DNA from: Sphingomonadaceae bacterium
GTDB lineage: Bacteria > Pseudomonadota > Alphaproteobacteria > Sphingomonadales > Sphingomonadaceae
Reading direction: 5' to 3'
NCBI GenBank assembly: GCA_947473355.1
Contig: CANJCQ010000041.1
Location: forward strand, 1 to 37,127
Length of the DNA: 37,127 nucleotides
The first letter of the stretch is position 1, and every line of letters begins with the position of its first letter. The notes below the pieces were generated by a model, which made no database searches, had not been told where the DNA came from, and worked only from the letters and a program-made list of their open reading frames with translations. Positions 1-8,430 of the stretch are shown here, piece by piece. The position numbers were made by a program, and so were the translations under genes.

Positions 1-69
1 ATGCGATCGCGGGAAAAATGGCTTGATCCGGCGCATCTGCACCTCGCTCAGCATAAACAGATCGTCCAC
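1..69 (-). CDS. IS5-family transposase, N-terminal fragment at window edge
   Basis: The minus strand reads 23 codons, beginning with GTG at 69-67, that translate to MDDLFMLSEVQMRRIKPFFP followed by RSH. This is the characteristic N-terminus of IS5-family (DDE) transposases, in which LSE.QM and a P(F/Y)FP motif precede the substrate-binding region. A strong Shine-Dalgarno sequence, AGGAGG, ends 8 nt before the GTG. The rest of the gene, including the catalytic DDE residues, lies beyond the left edge, so activity cannot be judged. Confidence 0.75.
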   Translation of the reverse strand, partial: MDDLFMLSEVQMRRIKPFFPRSH

Positions 70-142
70 AAGCAGCACCTCCTGGTGCCACCATTGAATC
101 AACCCTCAGCCCATCATGCAAGCAATTTAACAGGTCCTGACC
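1..142 (-). mobile_element. End of an IS5-family insertion sequence (partial)
   Basis: This is the transposase-proximal end of an insertion sequence that runs off the left edge. It contains the first codons of an IS5-type transposase on the minus strand plus about 70 nt of non-coding terminal sequence. The exact tip is inferred. Read in the element's orientation the sequence begins GGTCAGGACC at position 142, directly next to CTAG (143-146), which fits the YTAR-type target duplicated by many IS5-family elements. An alternative tip is next to TTAA (127-130). The other end and the target duplication lie outside the window, so the boundary cannot be confirmed here. Confidence 0.6.
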
Positions 143-181
143 CTAGCGCGGCTCCTTCAGGATACCCGGGGCGCGGCCCTG

Positions 182-751
182 GTGGAATTCGCCATGGTGC
201 TGCCGGTGCTGCTGACCATGTTCATGGGCACCTACGTCATTTCCGATTCGATCTCGTGTTATCGCAAGGTCACTGTCACCGCGCGGACCCTGGCCGATCT
301 GGTGGGGCGCAACGTTGCGCCAAGCACGACGCCATCAAGCGCCACACTTGCCACCTATATCAATTCGGCGGCCCTGGTGCTGACCCCTTACAATTCGAGC
401 GCCGCCACGCTCGAGATCGACCAGCTTCGGGTGTGCGACGCAACCCACGCCTATGTGGTGTGGAGCCAGGCGCAAACCGGCACCACTTCGGCCACGCCCG
501 CGCTTACTGCCACGACTGTGGTAAGCATCCCGGCCAACCTGATCACTGCGCCGATGATTCCGACCTCGCCCGACGGCACGAACGTCTGCTCGAACACCAC
601 TCCGGCCGCGGGCAGGACCGTAGTCGGCACCGCTGGTGGCTACCTGCTGCTCGGCCAGGCCAGCTACGACTACCGGCCGCTGTTCAATATCAACAATGTC
701 ACCCGCTACCCCATCACGGACCGGATCTACATGATCCCGCGGCTCACCTAG
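182..751 (+). CDS. TadE-like pilus assembly protein, 5' end probably cut by the IS
   Basis: TadE-family minor pseudopilins have a short N-terminal tail, a conserved RGA.(V/A)EFA motif and one hydrophobic helix, and belong to the Flp/Tad pilus apparatus at the inner membrane. The frame is open from the IS junction and reads RLLQDTRGAALVEFAMVLP and then a hydrophobic segment, so the true protein should begin roughly 15-20 residues before codon 182. No ATG, GTG or TTG is available upstream: an in-frame TAA sits at 128-130 and the region before 143 appears to be IS DNA. GTG 182 is the first usable start, but it falls inside the conserved motif and removes the tail. The product from there is 189 residues. 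The gene is followed after 10 nt by tadG. It may be non-functional, or expressed from a start created by the insertion. Confidence 0.65.
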   Translation: MEFAMVLPVLLTMFMGTYVISDSISCYRKVTVTARTLADLVGRNVAPSTTPSSATLATYINSAALVLTPYNSSAATLEIDQLRVCDATHAYVVWSQAQTGTTSATPALTATTVVSIPANLITAPMIPTSPDGTNVCSNTTPAAGRTVVGTAGGYLLLGQASYDYRPLFNINNVTRYPITDRIYMIPRLT

Positions 752-761
752 GACCTCTGCA

Positions 762-2465
762 GTGAACGGAACGCAGCTTTCACGCGCCCTGACAAAGTGC
801 CGCGTCACGTGGCGGGGCCTGTTGCACGACCGGCGCGCCAATGTGCTGCTGATAACCGCAGTGGCGCTGATCCCGCTGATGATCGCCATCGGTTTCGGGA
901 TCGATTACGCACGGGCCGAGCGATCGCGGACCCGGCTCAATGCCGCCGCCGACGCTGCCGTGCTGGCTGCGGTTGTTCCGTCGATGATCACCCAGAGCGA
1001 CGCAGCCGCCCAGCTCGCGGCAGAGAAAATGTTCGACCAGCAAACCACTGGCTATAGCGGCCTCACCATCACCAGCCGCACTGTGACTGTAGCCGCGATC
1101 TCGTCGGGCAGCCTCGGCACGCTGCGCACCGCCAGCATCACCTTTACCGCGACTTCGACGAACATCTTCGGCTCATTCCTCAAGGTCGCAACCTTGCCGC
1201 TGAACGGTTCGGCCTCGGCTTCGGCCTCTCAGCCGCCGAGTATGGACTTCTATATCGCGCTCGATACCTCGCCCTCGATGCTGCTGCCGACGACCCAGAC
1301 CGGGATCGACAATCTCATCGCCGGCGCGCGCTGGAATGGCCATGACTATTGGTGGTCCGGCCCCAAGGGATGCACATTCGCCTGCCATTCGAACAATATG
1401 CAGCAATGGAATCAGGGCACCTATGTGGTCGATGCCAGCCAGCGCGCGATCTATCTCGATGCCGGCGGATCGACTTCGACCCCCTTCTACCGGGTCGCCT
1501 GCAATGGCGCGGTCTATGATGACGACGGCACTGTCATCGGCGGCAGCGGTTCGATCCGCTATCAGTCGGGCGGAAGCTGGTACACCTCGGCAACCTATTG
1601 TTCGGGCTATGGCCCCGCGGCAAACCCGGTCACGCTGACATACAAGCCGACCGGCTCCTCGTCATTCAGCAACATCTCGGTGAATTTCCCCGACACCTGG
1701 TGGCTGGCGCGCAACTATGGAACGGTCAACCCCGGGCGGGCCCAGATCGATCTGCGCACCGATGCCCAGAGCGACGCGGCGGCTGGCGTGATCCAGTATG
1801 CCTACAATCTCGAGCAGCAATATTCGAATGCCAGTGTGCCGCCGGTCTACCGGATGAAATTCTTCACCTTCAATATCGGCACGCCCGCGACGCTCAGCAC
1901 ATCGCCTTTCGGCACCATGACCGATGTCGCCAGCTCGCACAGCTCGGCTTTCCCCGATCTTGGCGCGCAGGCGCCGCTGCTTGCCGCGAACACCTATTGG
2001 ACCAGCATGAGCCAATATACCGGCAATGCAGATACCGATTTCACCTCCATGTTCAATGGCATGAAGGCGACCATGCCGACAACCGCTGGCACCGGCACCG
2101 CGGCATCGCCGCAGAATGTGCTGATCCTGATCACCGACGGTGCGATGGACAGCACCGCCGAAGGCATGGGCCAACTCTCCGCCGCCCACATCGCCCAGTG
2201 CACCGCGATCAAGGCCACCGGCACGCGCATCGCGATCCTTTATACCGAATATCTGCCCGCGACGATCAACTACACCTCGCACACCACCTTCAACAATTTT
2301 GCTGCCAACAATGTGCCCTATATCCAGCAGCAGTTGCGGGCCTGCGCCTCGCAAAATTCGGACGGGACCTATCTGATCCAGACCGTATCCACCGATGGCA
2401 GCGTTTCGGATGCGCTCAACACCCTGTTCGCCATGACCGTGCAGACCGCCAAGCTGATCCAGTAA
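762..2465 (+). CDS. TadG-like pilus assembly protein with von Willebrand A domain
   Basis: A 567-residue protein starting at GTG 762. Residues 24-50 form the N-terminal region (RRANVLLITAVALIPLM) with the single membrane helix typical of TadG, followed by the AADAAVLAA repeat region also seen in this family. A von Willebrand A domain follows. The MIDAS metal-binding motif D168-T-S-P-S172 ends the first strand, and a second hydrophobic strand ending in TDG is at about residues 452-459. The protein is expected to be anchored in the inner membrane with a periplasmic C-terminal adhesion-like domain. It lies 10 nt after tadE, so the two are probably cotranscribed. No other tad genes (cpaA-F, tadB/C) are in the window, so this is an outlying tad pair. 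The family call is firm; the biological role is inferred. Confidence 0.85.
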   Translation: MNGTQLSRALTKCRVTWRGLLHDRRANVLLITAVALIPLMIAIGFGIDYARAERSRTRLNAAADAAVLAAVVPSMITQSDAAAQLAAEKMFDQQTTGYSGLTITSRTVTVAAISSGSLGTLRTASITFTATSTNIFGSFLKVATLPLNGSASASASQPPSMDFYIALDTSPSMLLPTTQTGIDNLIAGARWNGHDYWWSGPKGCTFACHSNNMQQWNQGTYVVDASQRAIYLDAGGSTSTPFYRVACNGAVYDDDGTVIGGSGSIRYQSGGSWYTSATYCSGYGPAANPVTLTYKPTGSSSFSNISVNFPDTWWLARNYGTVNPGRAQIDLRTDAQSDAAAGVIQYAYNLEQQYSNASVPPVYRMKFFTFNIGTPATLSTSPFGTMTDVASSHSSAFPDLGAQAPLLAANTYWTSMSQYTGNADTDFTSMFNGMKATMPTTAGTGTAASPQNVLILITDGAMDSTAEGMGQLSAAHIAQCTAIKATGTRIAILYTEYLPATINYTSHTTFNNFAANNVPYIQQQLRACASQNSDGTYLIQTVSTDGSVSDALNTLFAMTVQTAKLIQ

Positions 2466-2507
2466 GGCGGCGGCCAGAGTTTTTCGTTCGTCAACGAATT
2501 ACTTTCT

Positions 2508-2529
2508 CTTCCCCCCTTGATGGGGGAAG
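2508..2529. repeat. Palindromic repeat between convergent genes
   Basis: CTTCCCC and GGGGAAG arms flank a TTGAT-type centre. The palindrome lies between the convergent ends of tadG (2465) and the oxidase subunit IV gene (2562). The same palindrome occurs at 28903-28925 and 29221-29247. It could form a hairpin in either transcript and act as a bidirectional barrier, but no T-run follows it. Confidence 0.7.
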
Positions 2530-2561
2530 AAGGTGTCGGGTCAATTTGAAAAAGAAAGACC

Positions 2562-2846
2562 CTAACCCCCAACCCCGAAATAGATCGCAAGCAGTGCGCC
2601 CAGCGCCCCGGCCAGCCACAAGCCGGCAATCACCCGCAGCGCCAGCGGTGCGCGGGCCAGGTCCATGAATGTGAACATCACCATGGCCACCTTGGCAAAG
2701 GCTATGCCCAGCACCAGCACGGTAACCAGCGCCGCGCTGCCCAGCCGCGCCGCGCCCCCTGCCCCGCCGATCAACGAAGACAGCAGCGTCACTGCTACCA
2801 GCAGCACCCATGTGCGAAGCAGGCGATCCGCAAAGAGCTTGCCCAT
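2562..2846 (-). CDS. Heme-copper oxidase subunit IV-like small membrane protein
   Basis: A 94-residue protein with three hydrophobic segments. It begins MGKLFADRLLRTWVLL and contains a VMFTFMDLARAPLALR stretch that resembles the prokaryotic cytochrome c oxidase subunit IV family (also found as NorF-like partners of NorE). Members are small inner-membrane subunits of terminal oxidases. The start at 2846 is 5 nt downstream of the stop of the upstream subunit III-like gene, which indicates translational coupling. An in-frame start further upstream would overlap that gene and is not needed. No catalytic subunit I is nearby, so the partner enzyme is unknown. Confidence 0.7.
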   Translation of the reverse strand: MGKLFADRLLRTWVLLVAVTLLSSLIGGAGGAARLGSAALVTVLVLGIAFAKVAMVMFTFMDLARAPLALRVIAGLWLAGALGALLAIYFGVGG

Positions 2847-2851
2847 TCCCG

Positions 2852-3409
2852 TCACTCCACCAGATAGATCAGCGCGAAAATCACGATCCACAGCAGATCG
2901 ACCATATGCCAGAAGCAGCCTGCGGACTCGGTAAGCGCCAGATGCAGCGGTCTGGTCAGGGGCTTGCGCGTAATCAGCGTCAAAGCGCTGAGCAGCAGCG
3001 AACCGATCAGCACATGGCCAAGATGCAGCGCCGTCAGAGCGAAATACCAGCCGAAGAACGGATGGCTGCCCACGGCAATGCCTTCCGCAAACAGCTGCGC
3101 ATATTCCAGCGCCTTGAGCAAAACGAACCCGGCCGCGCAGGCGAGCCCCGCTGCGAACAGGCGCGGCGCGTGGATGCTGTCGCCCTGCTTCACCATGTCC
3201 ACGCCCTTAGCCACGAACAGCGAGCTGGTCAGCAACAGCAGCGTGTTGGCTATGCCGATGCCCTTGCTGAGATGCGCCTGGCCAGCAAGAAATCCCGCGA
3301 CATCGCCGTGCCGCGCATGCAGGAAGCTGGCGAACAGCACGGCAAACACGGTCATCTCGCCAAAGATCAGCAACCAGATGCCCGGCTCGCCAGGAATTCG
3401 GGGTTGCAT
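2852..3409 (-). CDS. Cytochrome c oxidase subunit III / NorE-like membrane protein
   Basis: A 185-residue protein with five hydrophobic helices. It has the family signature of short subunit III proteins: RIPGEPGIWLLIFGEMTVF at the N-terminus, a central LLKALEYAQLF segment and HPFFGWYFALTALHLGHV, then a C-terminal FWHMVDLLWIVIF. Such proteins accompany heme-copper oxidases or nitric oxide reductases in the inner membrane. I chose ATG 3409 because GAAGGG lies at suitable spacing before it; GTG 3430, only 5 nt after the upstream stop, is a plausible alternative that adds seven residues. The gene is the second of three minus-strand genes. Subunits I and II are missing from the window. Confidence 0.8.
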   Translation of the reverse strand: MQPRIPGEPGIWLLIFGEMTVFAVLFASFLHARHGDVAGFLAGQAHLSKGIGIANTLLLLTSSLFVAKGVDMVKQGDSIHAPRLFAAGLACAAGFVLLKALEYAQLFAEGIAVGSHPFFGWYFALTALHLGHVLIGSLLLSALTLITRKPLTRPLHLALTESAGCFWHMVDLLWIVIFALIYLVE

Positions 3410-3435
3410 GCGGCTTTGCCCTTCAGCCACAGTGC

Positions 3436-4155
3436 CTAGGCCCCTGCCGCCTTCTGGCAGCGCAGCGCCCGCAGCAAGGTCCAGCAAATCGCCGCGAACC
3501 AGGCGAAGAACAGGCTGAACGGTATCCAGAATGGCAGCAGTCCGTTCCACGAGAATAAACCGGTCTTGAACAGCACCGCCATCGGCCCGCCAAAGCTCTG
3601 CACCAGTTGCCAGGCAGTCAGATAACCCAGCCAGCGCGGGAAGGCCGAGACGTTATCCGGCTCATCCTTGCTGAAGCACAGATAGATGATGCCCAGCAGT
3701 TGCATCGGGAACAGGGCGAGCGTGGTGATATAAAACAGCCACGAAAATTCATGGAAGATCAGGGTAAGTTCGGGCGGGCGATCCGGGCTGAAGGCTGCGA
3801 CCCCCCAGACCAGCACCGGCAACCAGATAAAGATCGATCCGATCGCCCCGGTCACTCCCTGCAATATCGCCCAGATCGGAACGCCCTTTTCCAGCCGCGC
3901 CATCTGCACCGAAATCACGATCGAGATCGGCACCAGAAACCCGCCCGAGATCAGCCCCAGGATCACCCCGATGCGAAAGCGGACATTATGCGCGGAATAG
4001 AGCAGCGCCACCTGATCGGCTGGCAGGTCTGCTGGCGGCGGAGGAAAGAAGCGGATCATCGCAATATAGGCGAAAGCAAACAGCGCTGCCCCGGCAATTG
4101 CCAGCCAGATCATGAAACGTTGCCCGCCGACGCTGGCGTTAGGTCCTTGGTGCAT
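3436..4155 (-). CDS. Six-helix membrane protein, function unknown
   Basis: A 239-residue integral membrane protein with about six hydrophobic helices, at roughly residues 14-34, 58-83, 96-118, 130-156, 165-190 and 205-228. It has a conserved-looking NVRFRIGVILGLISGG segment. I do not recognise the family. The start at 4155 (MHQGPNASVGGQRFM) is supported by GGGAGGA six nucleotides upstream; in-frame starts further upstream lack a ribosome site and run into the divergent promoter region. It is the first gene of the operon with the oxidase subunit III and IV genes, so a role in a membrane oxidase or its assembly is an inference from context. It is divergent from the amidohydrolase gene. Confidence 0.75.
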   Translation of the reverse strand: MHQGPNASVGGQRFMIWLAIAGAALFAFAYIAMIRFFPPPPADLPADQVALLYSAHNVRFRIGVILGLISGGFLVPISIVISVQMARLEKGVPIWAILQGVTGAIGSIFIWLPVLVWGVAAFSPDRPPELTLIFHEFSWLFYITTLALFPMQLLGIIYLCFSKDEPDNVSAFPRWLGYLTAWQLVQSFGGPMAVLFKTGLFSWNGLLPFWIPFSLFFAWFAAICWTLLRALRCQKAAGA

Positions 4156-4273
4156 GGTGAGTCCTCCCATCGCAGAGCTTAACGCGATTTTGCCGAGCGG
4201 CAACGCCAATTGCCAAGCCTCCCGCTAAATGCGAAAAGGTCGCATCAAAGCAATCCGAGACAGGAGAGTCGTC

Positions 4274-5539
4274 ATGGCTGAAGCCGATAACGCCGAAATG
4301 GCAACCGCCGCCAAGAAATACTGGTCCGATCAGGGCTATTCCGATGGCGGGATCATCCGCGAGGTCGATTATTCTACTCAGTCGGGCGGCATCGATCCGA
4401 TGTTTGCCGGGATCAAGATCGTCGATTGCGACACCCACATCACCGAAGCCCCCGACCTGTTCACCAGCCGCGCCCCCGCCGCGTTCAAGGGCAAGATGCC
4501 CCGGGTCGAGCGCATCGACGGCCTCGACACATGGATGGTCGGCGATCGCAATTTCGGCTCGATGGGCGGTAATGTGATCCGCAAGGACAACAACAAGCTG
4601 CTGGGCCGCCTCGCCTTCCGCAAGCATGATGACGCCCACCCCGGCGGCCACAAGATCCCCGAGCGCCTTCAGGCGATGGACGACATGGGCGTCTATGCCC
4701 AGATCTGCTACCAGAACTCGGGCGTCACCCAGGCCGGATCGCTGATGAGCCTGGGCGATCCCGCGCTCGCGCTCGCCATCATCCAGACCTACAACGATGC
4801 CTCGGCCGAATATCAGGAAGTCTCGGGCAATCGCATCTTCAACATGGCGCACCTGCCGTTCTGGGATCAGGCCGAGTTGGAGAAGGAAGCGCGGCGCTGC
4901 GTCGACATGGGGCTCAAGGGCTTCGTCCTGCCTGATACTCCCGAGCGTGTCGGCGTGCCCAGCTTCCTGTCGGACTACTGGACGCCGTTCCTCGAAATGT
5001 GCGACGCGACCAAGACGCCGCTGAACTTCCACCTCAACGCCGCGATCGATCCCAACATGCTGGCATGGGAAGGCTTTGCCTTCGAACAGACACTGTCAGT
5101 TGTCGCGACAATGTTCTCGATCGGCAATGCGGCCACATTGGGCAACTGGATGGTTTCAGGCAGGCTGGATCGCCACCCCGGCCTCAAGATCGGGCTGATC
5201 GAGAGCGGCATGGGCTGGGTGCCTTTCGCTATCGAGGCGCTGGAGCATCAGTTCAACGAGATGATGGCCAGCAAAGCCAAGGAACACTCGCGCCGCCCCT
5301 GGCAGTATTTCCGCGACCACTTCTATTGCACCTTCTGGTTCGAAAAGGTTGCGCCCAAGCTGCTGCTCGAGACCATCGGTGTCGACAACGTCCTGTTCGA
5401 AACCGACTTCCCGCACCCGACTTCGCTCTATCCGGGCGTGCAGGCGCATCTGGTCGATACGCTGGGCGGCTACAGCCACGAAGTGCAGAAGAAGGTGCTG
5501 CAGACCAACGCGGCGAAGCTGTATAACCTGCCGTTCTAA
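4274..5539 (+). CDS. Amidohydrolase family 2 (ACMSD-like TIM-barrel) protein
   Basis: A 421-residue cytosolic metal-dependent hydrolase or decarboxylase of the amidohydrolase-2 class. The first metal motif is DCDTH at residues 51-55, a central LNFHLNA strand supplies another histidine, and the C-terminal ETDFPHPTS holds the conserved aspartate and histidine. Family members include decarboxylases of aromatic acids and hydrolases of cyclic or carboxylated substrates; the substrate here cannot be told. ATG 4274 is preceded by AGGAG at 8 nt, which decides against an earlier in-frame start at 4229. The gene is divergent from the oxidase-subunit operon with about 118 nt between the starts, so a shared regulatory region is likely. 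Confidence 0.85.
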   Translation: MAEADNAEMATAAKKYWSDQGYSDGGIIREVDYSTQSGGIDPMFAGIKIVDCDTHITEAPDLFTSRAPAAFKGKMPRVERIDGLDTWMVGDRNFGSMGGNVIRKDNNKLLGRLAFRKHDDAHPGGHKIPERLQAMDDMGVYAQICYQNSGVTQAGSLMSLGDPALALAIIQTYNDASAEYQEVSGNRIFNMAHLPFWDQAELEKEARRCVDMGLKGFVLPDTPERVGVPSFLSDYWTPFLEMCDATKTPLNFHLNAAIDPNMLAWEGFAFEQTLSVVATMFSIGNAATLGNWMVSGRLDRHPGLKIGLIESGMGWVPFAIEALEHQFNEMMASKAKEHSRRPWQYFRDHFYCTFWFEKVAPKLLLETIGVDNVLFETDFPHPTSLYPGVQAHLVDTLGGYSHEVQKKVLQTNAAKLYNLPF

Positions 5540-5548
5540 GCCAAATGC

Positions 5549-6310
5549 CTAGTCGCCGCCTTCCCCTTCCCCCCTTGGCGGCTTGGTAAAGTCAAAACGT
5601 ATCCGCACCCAGGCGCCGATCACCGGCTTGCCGTCGATGCGCGGCGGGCGGACGAGGAATTGCCACGAGGCCAGCCGCAGGGCGCGCGCCAGGCCCGATC
5701 CGGGCGGGGATTCGCCGAGCTGCATGCAGTTCTCGACGTGGTAGCGCTCGATGGTCTTGCAGGCGATCATGCCCCAACTGCCCGGCGGCACAGAAGCGGG
5801 CAGATAGCCGCCGATTTCGGCTCTGGTGGGTTCGCGATACCATTCGGCCTGATAAAGCTTCGCCCCGCCCGGCCCCTCGCCCGGGCCATAGGTCCCCGCG
5901 CTGTTGCCGTTGCCGGCTGAGGCTCCGGCGCGATTGCCCATTTTCGATATGTCGGCTGCGGCCATGTCGGCCCTCGACATTTCGATCATCTGCACCGGCG
6001 GTGCCTTCGAGATGATCGGCGGTTTCGGCAAATGCGGCGGTACCGGCAGCACCGGCTGGTTCAGTTGCGGCGCAGCGCTGTTATTGGTCTTTGCCTGCTG
6101 CTGCTTTTGTTGTTCCTGATTGCGGCTCGACATGGTGACCGCAGTCAGCCGTTCTCCCGGCCCTCCGGGCAGCGTGTCCAGCATGCCCATGGCAATCAGC
6201 GTGGCGAGGATCAGCGCAACCAGCGCCAACGACAGCAGCAAGGCCGCCAGCCGGGTGCGCAGCGACGGGCGGTTATCGTAGGCAGTGAGCCGGGGCGCTG
6301 TCGCGAGCAT
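5549..6310 (-). CDS. Membrane-anchored periplasmic protein with TonB-like architecture
   Basis: A 253-residue protein. A single N-terminal helix (about residues 21-43, LAALLLSLALVALILATLIA) is followed by a Gln-rich coiled segment (EQQKQQQAK, residues 66-74) and a Pro-rich stretch (about 80-107). A C-terminal domain of about 110 residues contains SWGMIACKTIERYHVENC and ends with a VRIRFDF strand. The helix, proline linker and small C-terminal domain resemble TonB/energy-transducing proteins, but no clear TonB box-binding motif is seen, so this is only an architectural likeness. It lies 66 nt downstream of the extensin-like gene on the same strand and ends 9 nt from the convergent amidohydrolase stop. 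Confidence 0.7.
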   Translation of the reverse strand: MLATAPRLTAYDNRPSLRTRLAALLLSLALVALILATLIAMGMLDTLPGGPGERLTAVTMSSRNQEQQKQQQAKTNNSAAPQLNQPVLPVPPHLPKPPIISKAPPVQMIEMSRADMAAADISKMGNRAGASAGNGNSAGTYGPGEGPGGAKLYQAEWYREPTRAEIGGYLPASVPPGSWGMIACKTIERYHVENCMQLGESPPGSGLARALRLASWQFLVRPPRIDGKPVIGAWVRIRFDFTKPPRGEGEGGD

Positions 6311-6376
6311 TGCGCGCGCCGCTACACGCCGCAGGATGAACGCACAATGTCATCTGTGTCGCGGTCTGTGTCGAAC

Positions 6377-7021
6377 TTAACGGCAGAAGGCGCTGCTGCT
6401 GCTCTCCAGATGCAGGTGATTGGCATGGTCCGCGTTGTAGTTCGGCCCCAGAACAGTGCCGAAGCGGCGGCAAGCGCTGGTATGGATCACGCGCAGGAAT
6501 TCGCGTTCGGCGGCCGTGCCCTGCGTCCAACCGCCCAGCACGGTGATCCGGCGGCCATCCGCGAGCACGAAGCCCGAGACGTCAATAGCTCTGGCGCTGG
6601 CATGCGCCGAGAGGCGATCCGATCCCGCGACATTGCGGCAACTGTAGCTGCCCATGGTTTCGATACGGACCAGTTCGCTGCCCAATATCTGCCGTGCGGC
6701 GCGATCGACGCCAAAGCGCGCCCAGGCAGCGAAAGTGTTTGCCAAGGGGCAGCCGACCGAGGCGAGATTGCTTACGCCGAGTGAGCCATCATCGCTGCGC
6801 AAGCTGGAGAGGCGGACGGTGTTAAGCTGCGTGCAGCCTTCCTTGAAATAGCGGTCGGGCAAGGGCGTGAACGAGGCGCGCGTCGTGCCAAGCTTGGCGA
6901 GGCATTGCCGGTCATCGGGCCGATCGGCGTAAAGCGGAAACGCACTGTGCGGCGTCCGCGGCGCCTGGGTACAGGCTCCGAGCAAGGCCACTGCGGGCAT
7001 GAGGGCGTGAGTCCATCGCAT
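6377..7021 (-). CDS. Extensin-family lipoprotein (D-Ala-D-Ala carboxypeptidase-like fold)
   Basis: A 214-residue protein with a lipoprotein signal peptide: the LLGAC lipobox places the lipidated cysteine at about residue 16. The mature part matches the extensin-like C-terminal family of proteobacteria. It has a conserved CPLA motif, the [14 protein letters not shown] motif, and a C-terminal [11 protein letters not shown] motif. The latter two provide the histidine/aspartate zinc ligands of the related M15-type peptidase fold. A role in peptidoglycan or envelope maintenance is inferred. It is upstream of the TonB-shaped gene and probably cotranscribed with it. Confidence 0.85.
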   Translation of the reverse strand: MRWTHALMPAVALLGACTQAPRTPHSAFPLYADRPDDRQCLAKLGTTRASFTPLPDRYFKEGCTQLNTVRLSSLRSDDGSLGVSNLASVGCPLANTFAAWARFGVDRAARQILGSELVRIETMGSYSCRNVAGSDRLSAHASARAIDVSGFVLADGRRITVLGGWTQGTAAEREFLRVIHTSACRRFGTVLGPNYNADHANHLHLESSSSAFCR

Positions 7022-7088
7022 CGAGGCAATCTCCGCTAACAGGGTTAAGATTTCGTTGAACTTATCCGCGACCGACCGTGCGATAAAC

Positions 7089-7172
7089 TTGACATGCTGC
7101 AGCGCAGCACTAGAGGCGGCTCCGGGCCACGCGGTCCCAACGCCGCGCGTGCTCTCTGTAAGGAGAGACTAC
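7089..7172 (+). promoter_or_regulatory. serC leader: possible promoter and two hairpins covering the ribosome site
   Basis: TTGACA at 7089-7094 is followed 16 nt later by a poor -10, TAGAGG. Downstream, CGCGG/CCGCG arms within 7128-7151 form one hairpin. CTCTC at 7152-7156 pairs with GAGAG at 7163-7167, enclosing the AAGGAGA Shine-Dalgarno of serC. Alphaproteobacteria are known to carry a structured RNA upstream of serC (the serC leader motif); I could not verify that this is an instance. Confidence 0.45.
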
Positions 7173-8297
7173 ATGACTGTTGCAATGCCCGCGCGGAAAC
7201 CCGCGCGTCCTTTCTTCTCTTCCGGTCCCTGCGCCAAGCCGCCGGGCTGGACCCCCGAAAAACTCGCTACCGAATCGCTCGGCCGCTCGCACCGCGCCAA
7301 GATCGGCAAGACGCGTCTGCAATATTGCATCGATCTGATGCGCGAAGTGCTGCAGCTGCCTGAGAGCCACCGCATCGGCATCGTCCCCGGCTCCGACACC
7401 GGCGCCTTCGAAATGGCGATGTGGACCATGCTCGGCGCGCGCGGCGTGACAACTTTGGCCTGGGAGAGTTTCGGCGAAGGCTGGGTGACGGACGCAGTCA
7501 AGCAGCTCAAGCTCGAGCCCACCGTGATGCGCGCCGATTATGGCCAGCTGCCCGATCTCGACAAGGTCGATTGGTCCGACGACGTGCTGTTCACCTGGAA
7601 CGGCACTACCTCGGGCGTGCGTGTGCCGGACGGCGAATGGATCCCTGCTGACCGCCAAGGCCTCAGCTTTGCCGACGCCACCAGCGCAGTCTTCGCCTAT
7701 GACATTCCGTGGGACAAGATCGACGTCGCTACCTTCTCCTGGCAGAAAGTGCTGGGCGGCGAAGGCGGCCATGGCGTGCTGATCCTGGGTCCCCGCGCGG
7801 TCGAGCGGCTGGAGGAATATACCCCGGCCTGGCCGCTGCCCAAGGTGTTCCGCCTGGTCTCCAAGGGCAAGCTGGCCGAGGGCGTGTTCAAGGGCGAAAC
7901 CATCAACACTCCATCGATGCTGGCCGTGGAAGACGCCATCTTTGCGCTCGAATGGGCCAAGAGCATCGGTGGGCTCGAAGGCCTGCAAGCGCGTTGCACT
8001 GCCAATTCGGACGCACTGGCCAAGATCGTGGCCCACCGCGACTGGCTGGGGCATCTCGCTGTCGATCACGGCACCCGCTCGAAGACTTCGGTCTGCCTGA
8101 CTGTCGAAGGCGCCGACGAGGCCTTCATCAAGGCCATGGCCGCTCTGCTGGAGAAGGAAGGCGCGGCCTACGACGTGGCCGGTTACCGCGATGCCCCGCC
8201 GGGCCTGCGCATCTGGTGCGGCGCGACGGTGGATAGTGCCGATATCGAAGCCTTGGGGCCTTGGCTCGACTGGGCTTACGCCTCGCTCAAAAACTGA
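7173..8297 (+). CDS. serC: Phosphoserine aminotransferase
   Basis: SerC converts 3-phosphohydroxypyruvate and glutamate to phosphoserine and 2-oxoglutarate, the second step of serine synthesis in the cytosol; it can also act in pyridoxal phosphate synthesis. The 374-residue protein begins [20 protein letters not shown] and carries the [10 protein letters not shown] motif of the long alphaproteobacterial type. The PLP-binding lysine is K192 in [17 protein letters not shown] 7173 follows AAGGAGA at 6-7 nt; an in-frame upstream start at 7056 is rejected because it lies in the leader. serA follows after 133 nt, so this is a serine-biosynthesis operon. Confidence 0.95.
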   Translation: MTVAMPARKPARPFFSSGPCAKPPGWTPEKLATESLGRSHRAKIGKTRLQYCIDLMREVLQLPESHRIGIVPGSDTGAFEMAMWTMLGARGVTTLAWESFGEGWVTDAVKQLKLEPTVMRADYGQLPDLDKVDWSDDVLFTWNGTTSGVRVPDGEWIPADRQGLSFADATSAVFAYDIPWDKIDVATFSWQKVLGGEGGHGVLILGPRAVERLEEYTPAWPLPKVFRLVSKGKLAEGVFKGETINTPSMLAVEDAIFALEWAKSIGGLEGLQARCTANSDALAKIVAHRDWLGHLAVDHGTRSKTSVCLTVEGADEAFIKAMAALLEKEGAAYDVAGYRDAPPGLRIWCGATVDSADIEALGPWLDWAYASLKN

Positions 8298-8305
8298 CGT
8301 TCTAG

Positions 8306-8422
8306 CCCTCTCCCCGCCGGGGAGAGGGTTGGGAGAGGGGAACAACCTCTCCGTTTTTCCAACACAAGGGTCGGTACGGGAGGCAGCCCCTCTCCCCGAC
8401 CCTCTCCCCGACGGGGAGAGGG
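8306..8422. repeat. Inverted doublet of GC-rich palindromes between serC and serA
   Basis: Two copies of a 23-nt palindrome (CCCTCTCCCC...GGGGAGAGGG) at 8306-8328 and 8400-8422 stand in inverted arrangement. Each is followed on the inner side by a shorter TTGGGAGAGGGG-type arm. This is a REPIN-like layout: palindrome, short arm, spacer, short arm, palindrome. The last bases of the right palindrome merge into the Shine-Dalgarno of serA. Confidence 0.85.
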
Positions 8423-8430
8423 AGACTAAC

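Noticed and set aside
137..751. CTG 137 as the start of tadE
   Set aside because: It would restore the N-terminal tail, but CTG starts are rare and this codon probably belongs to the insertion sequence tip rather than to the gene.
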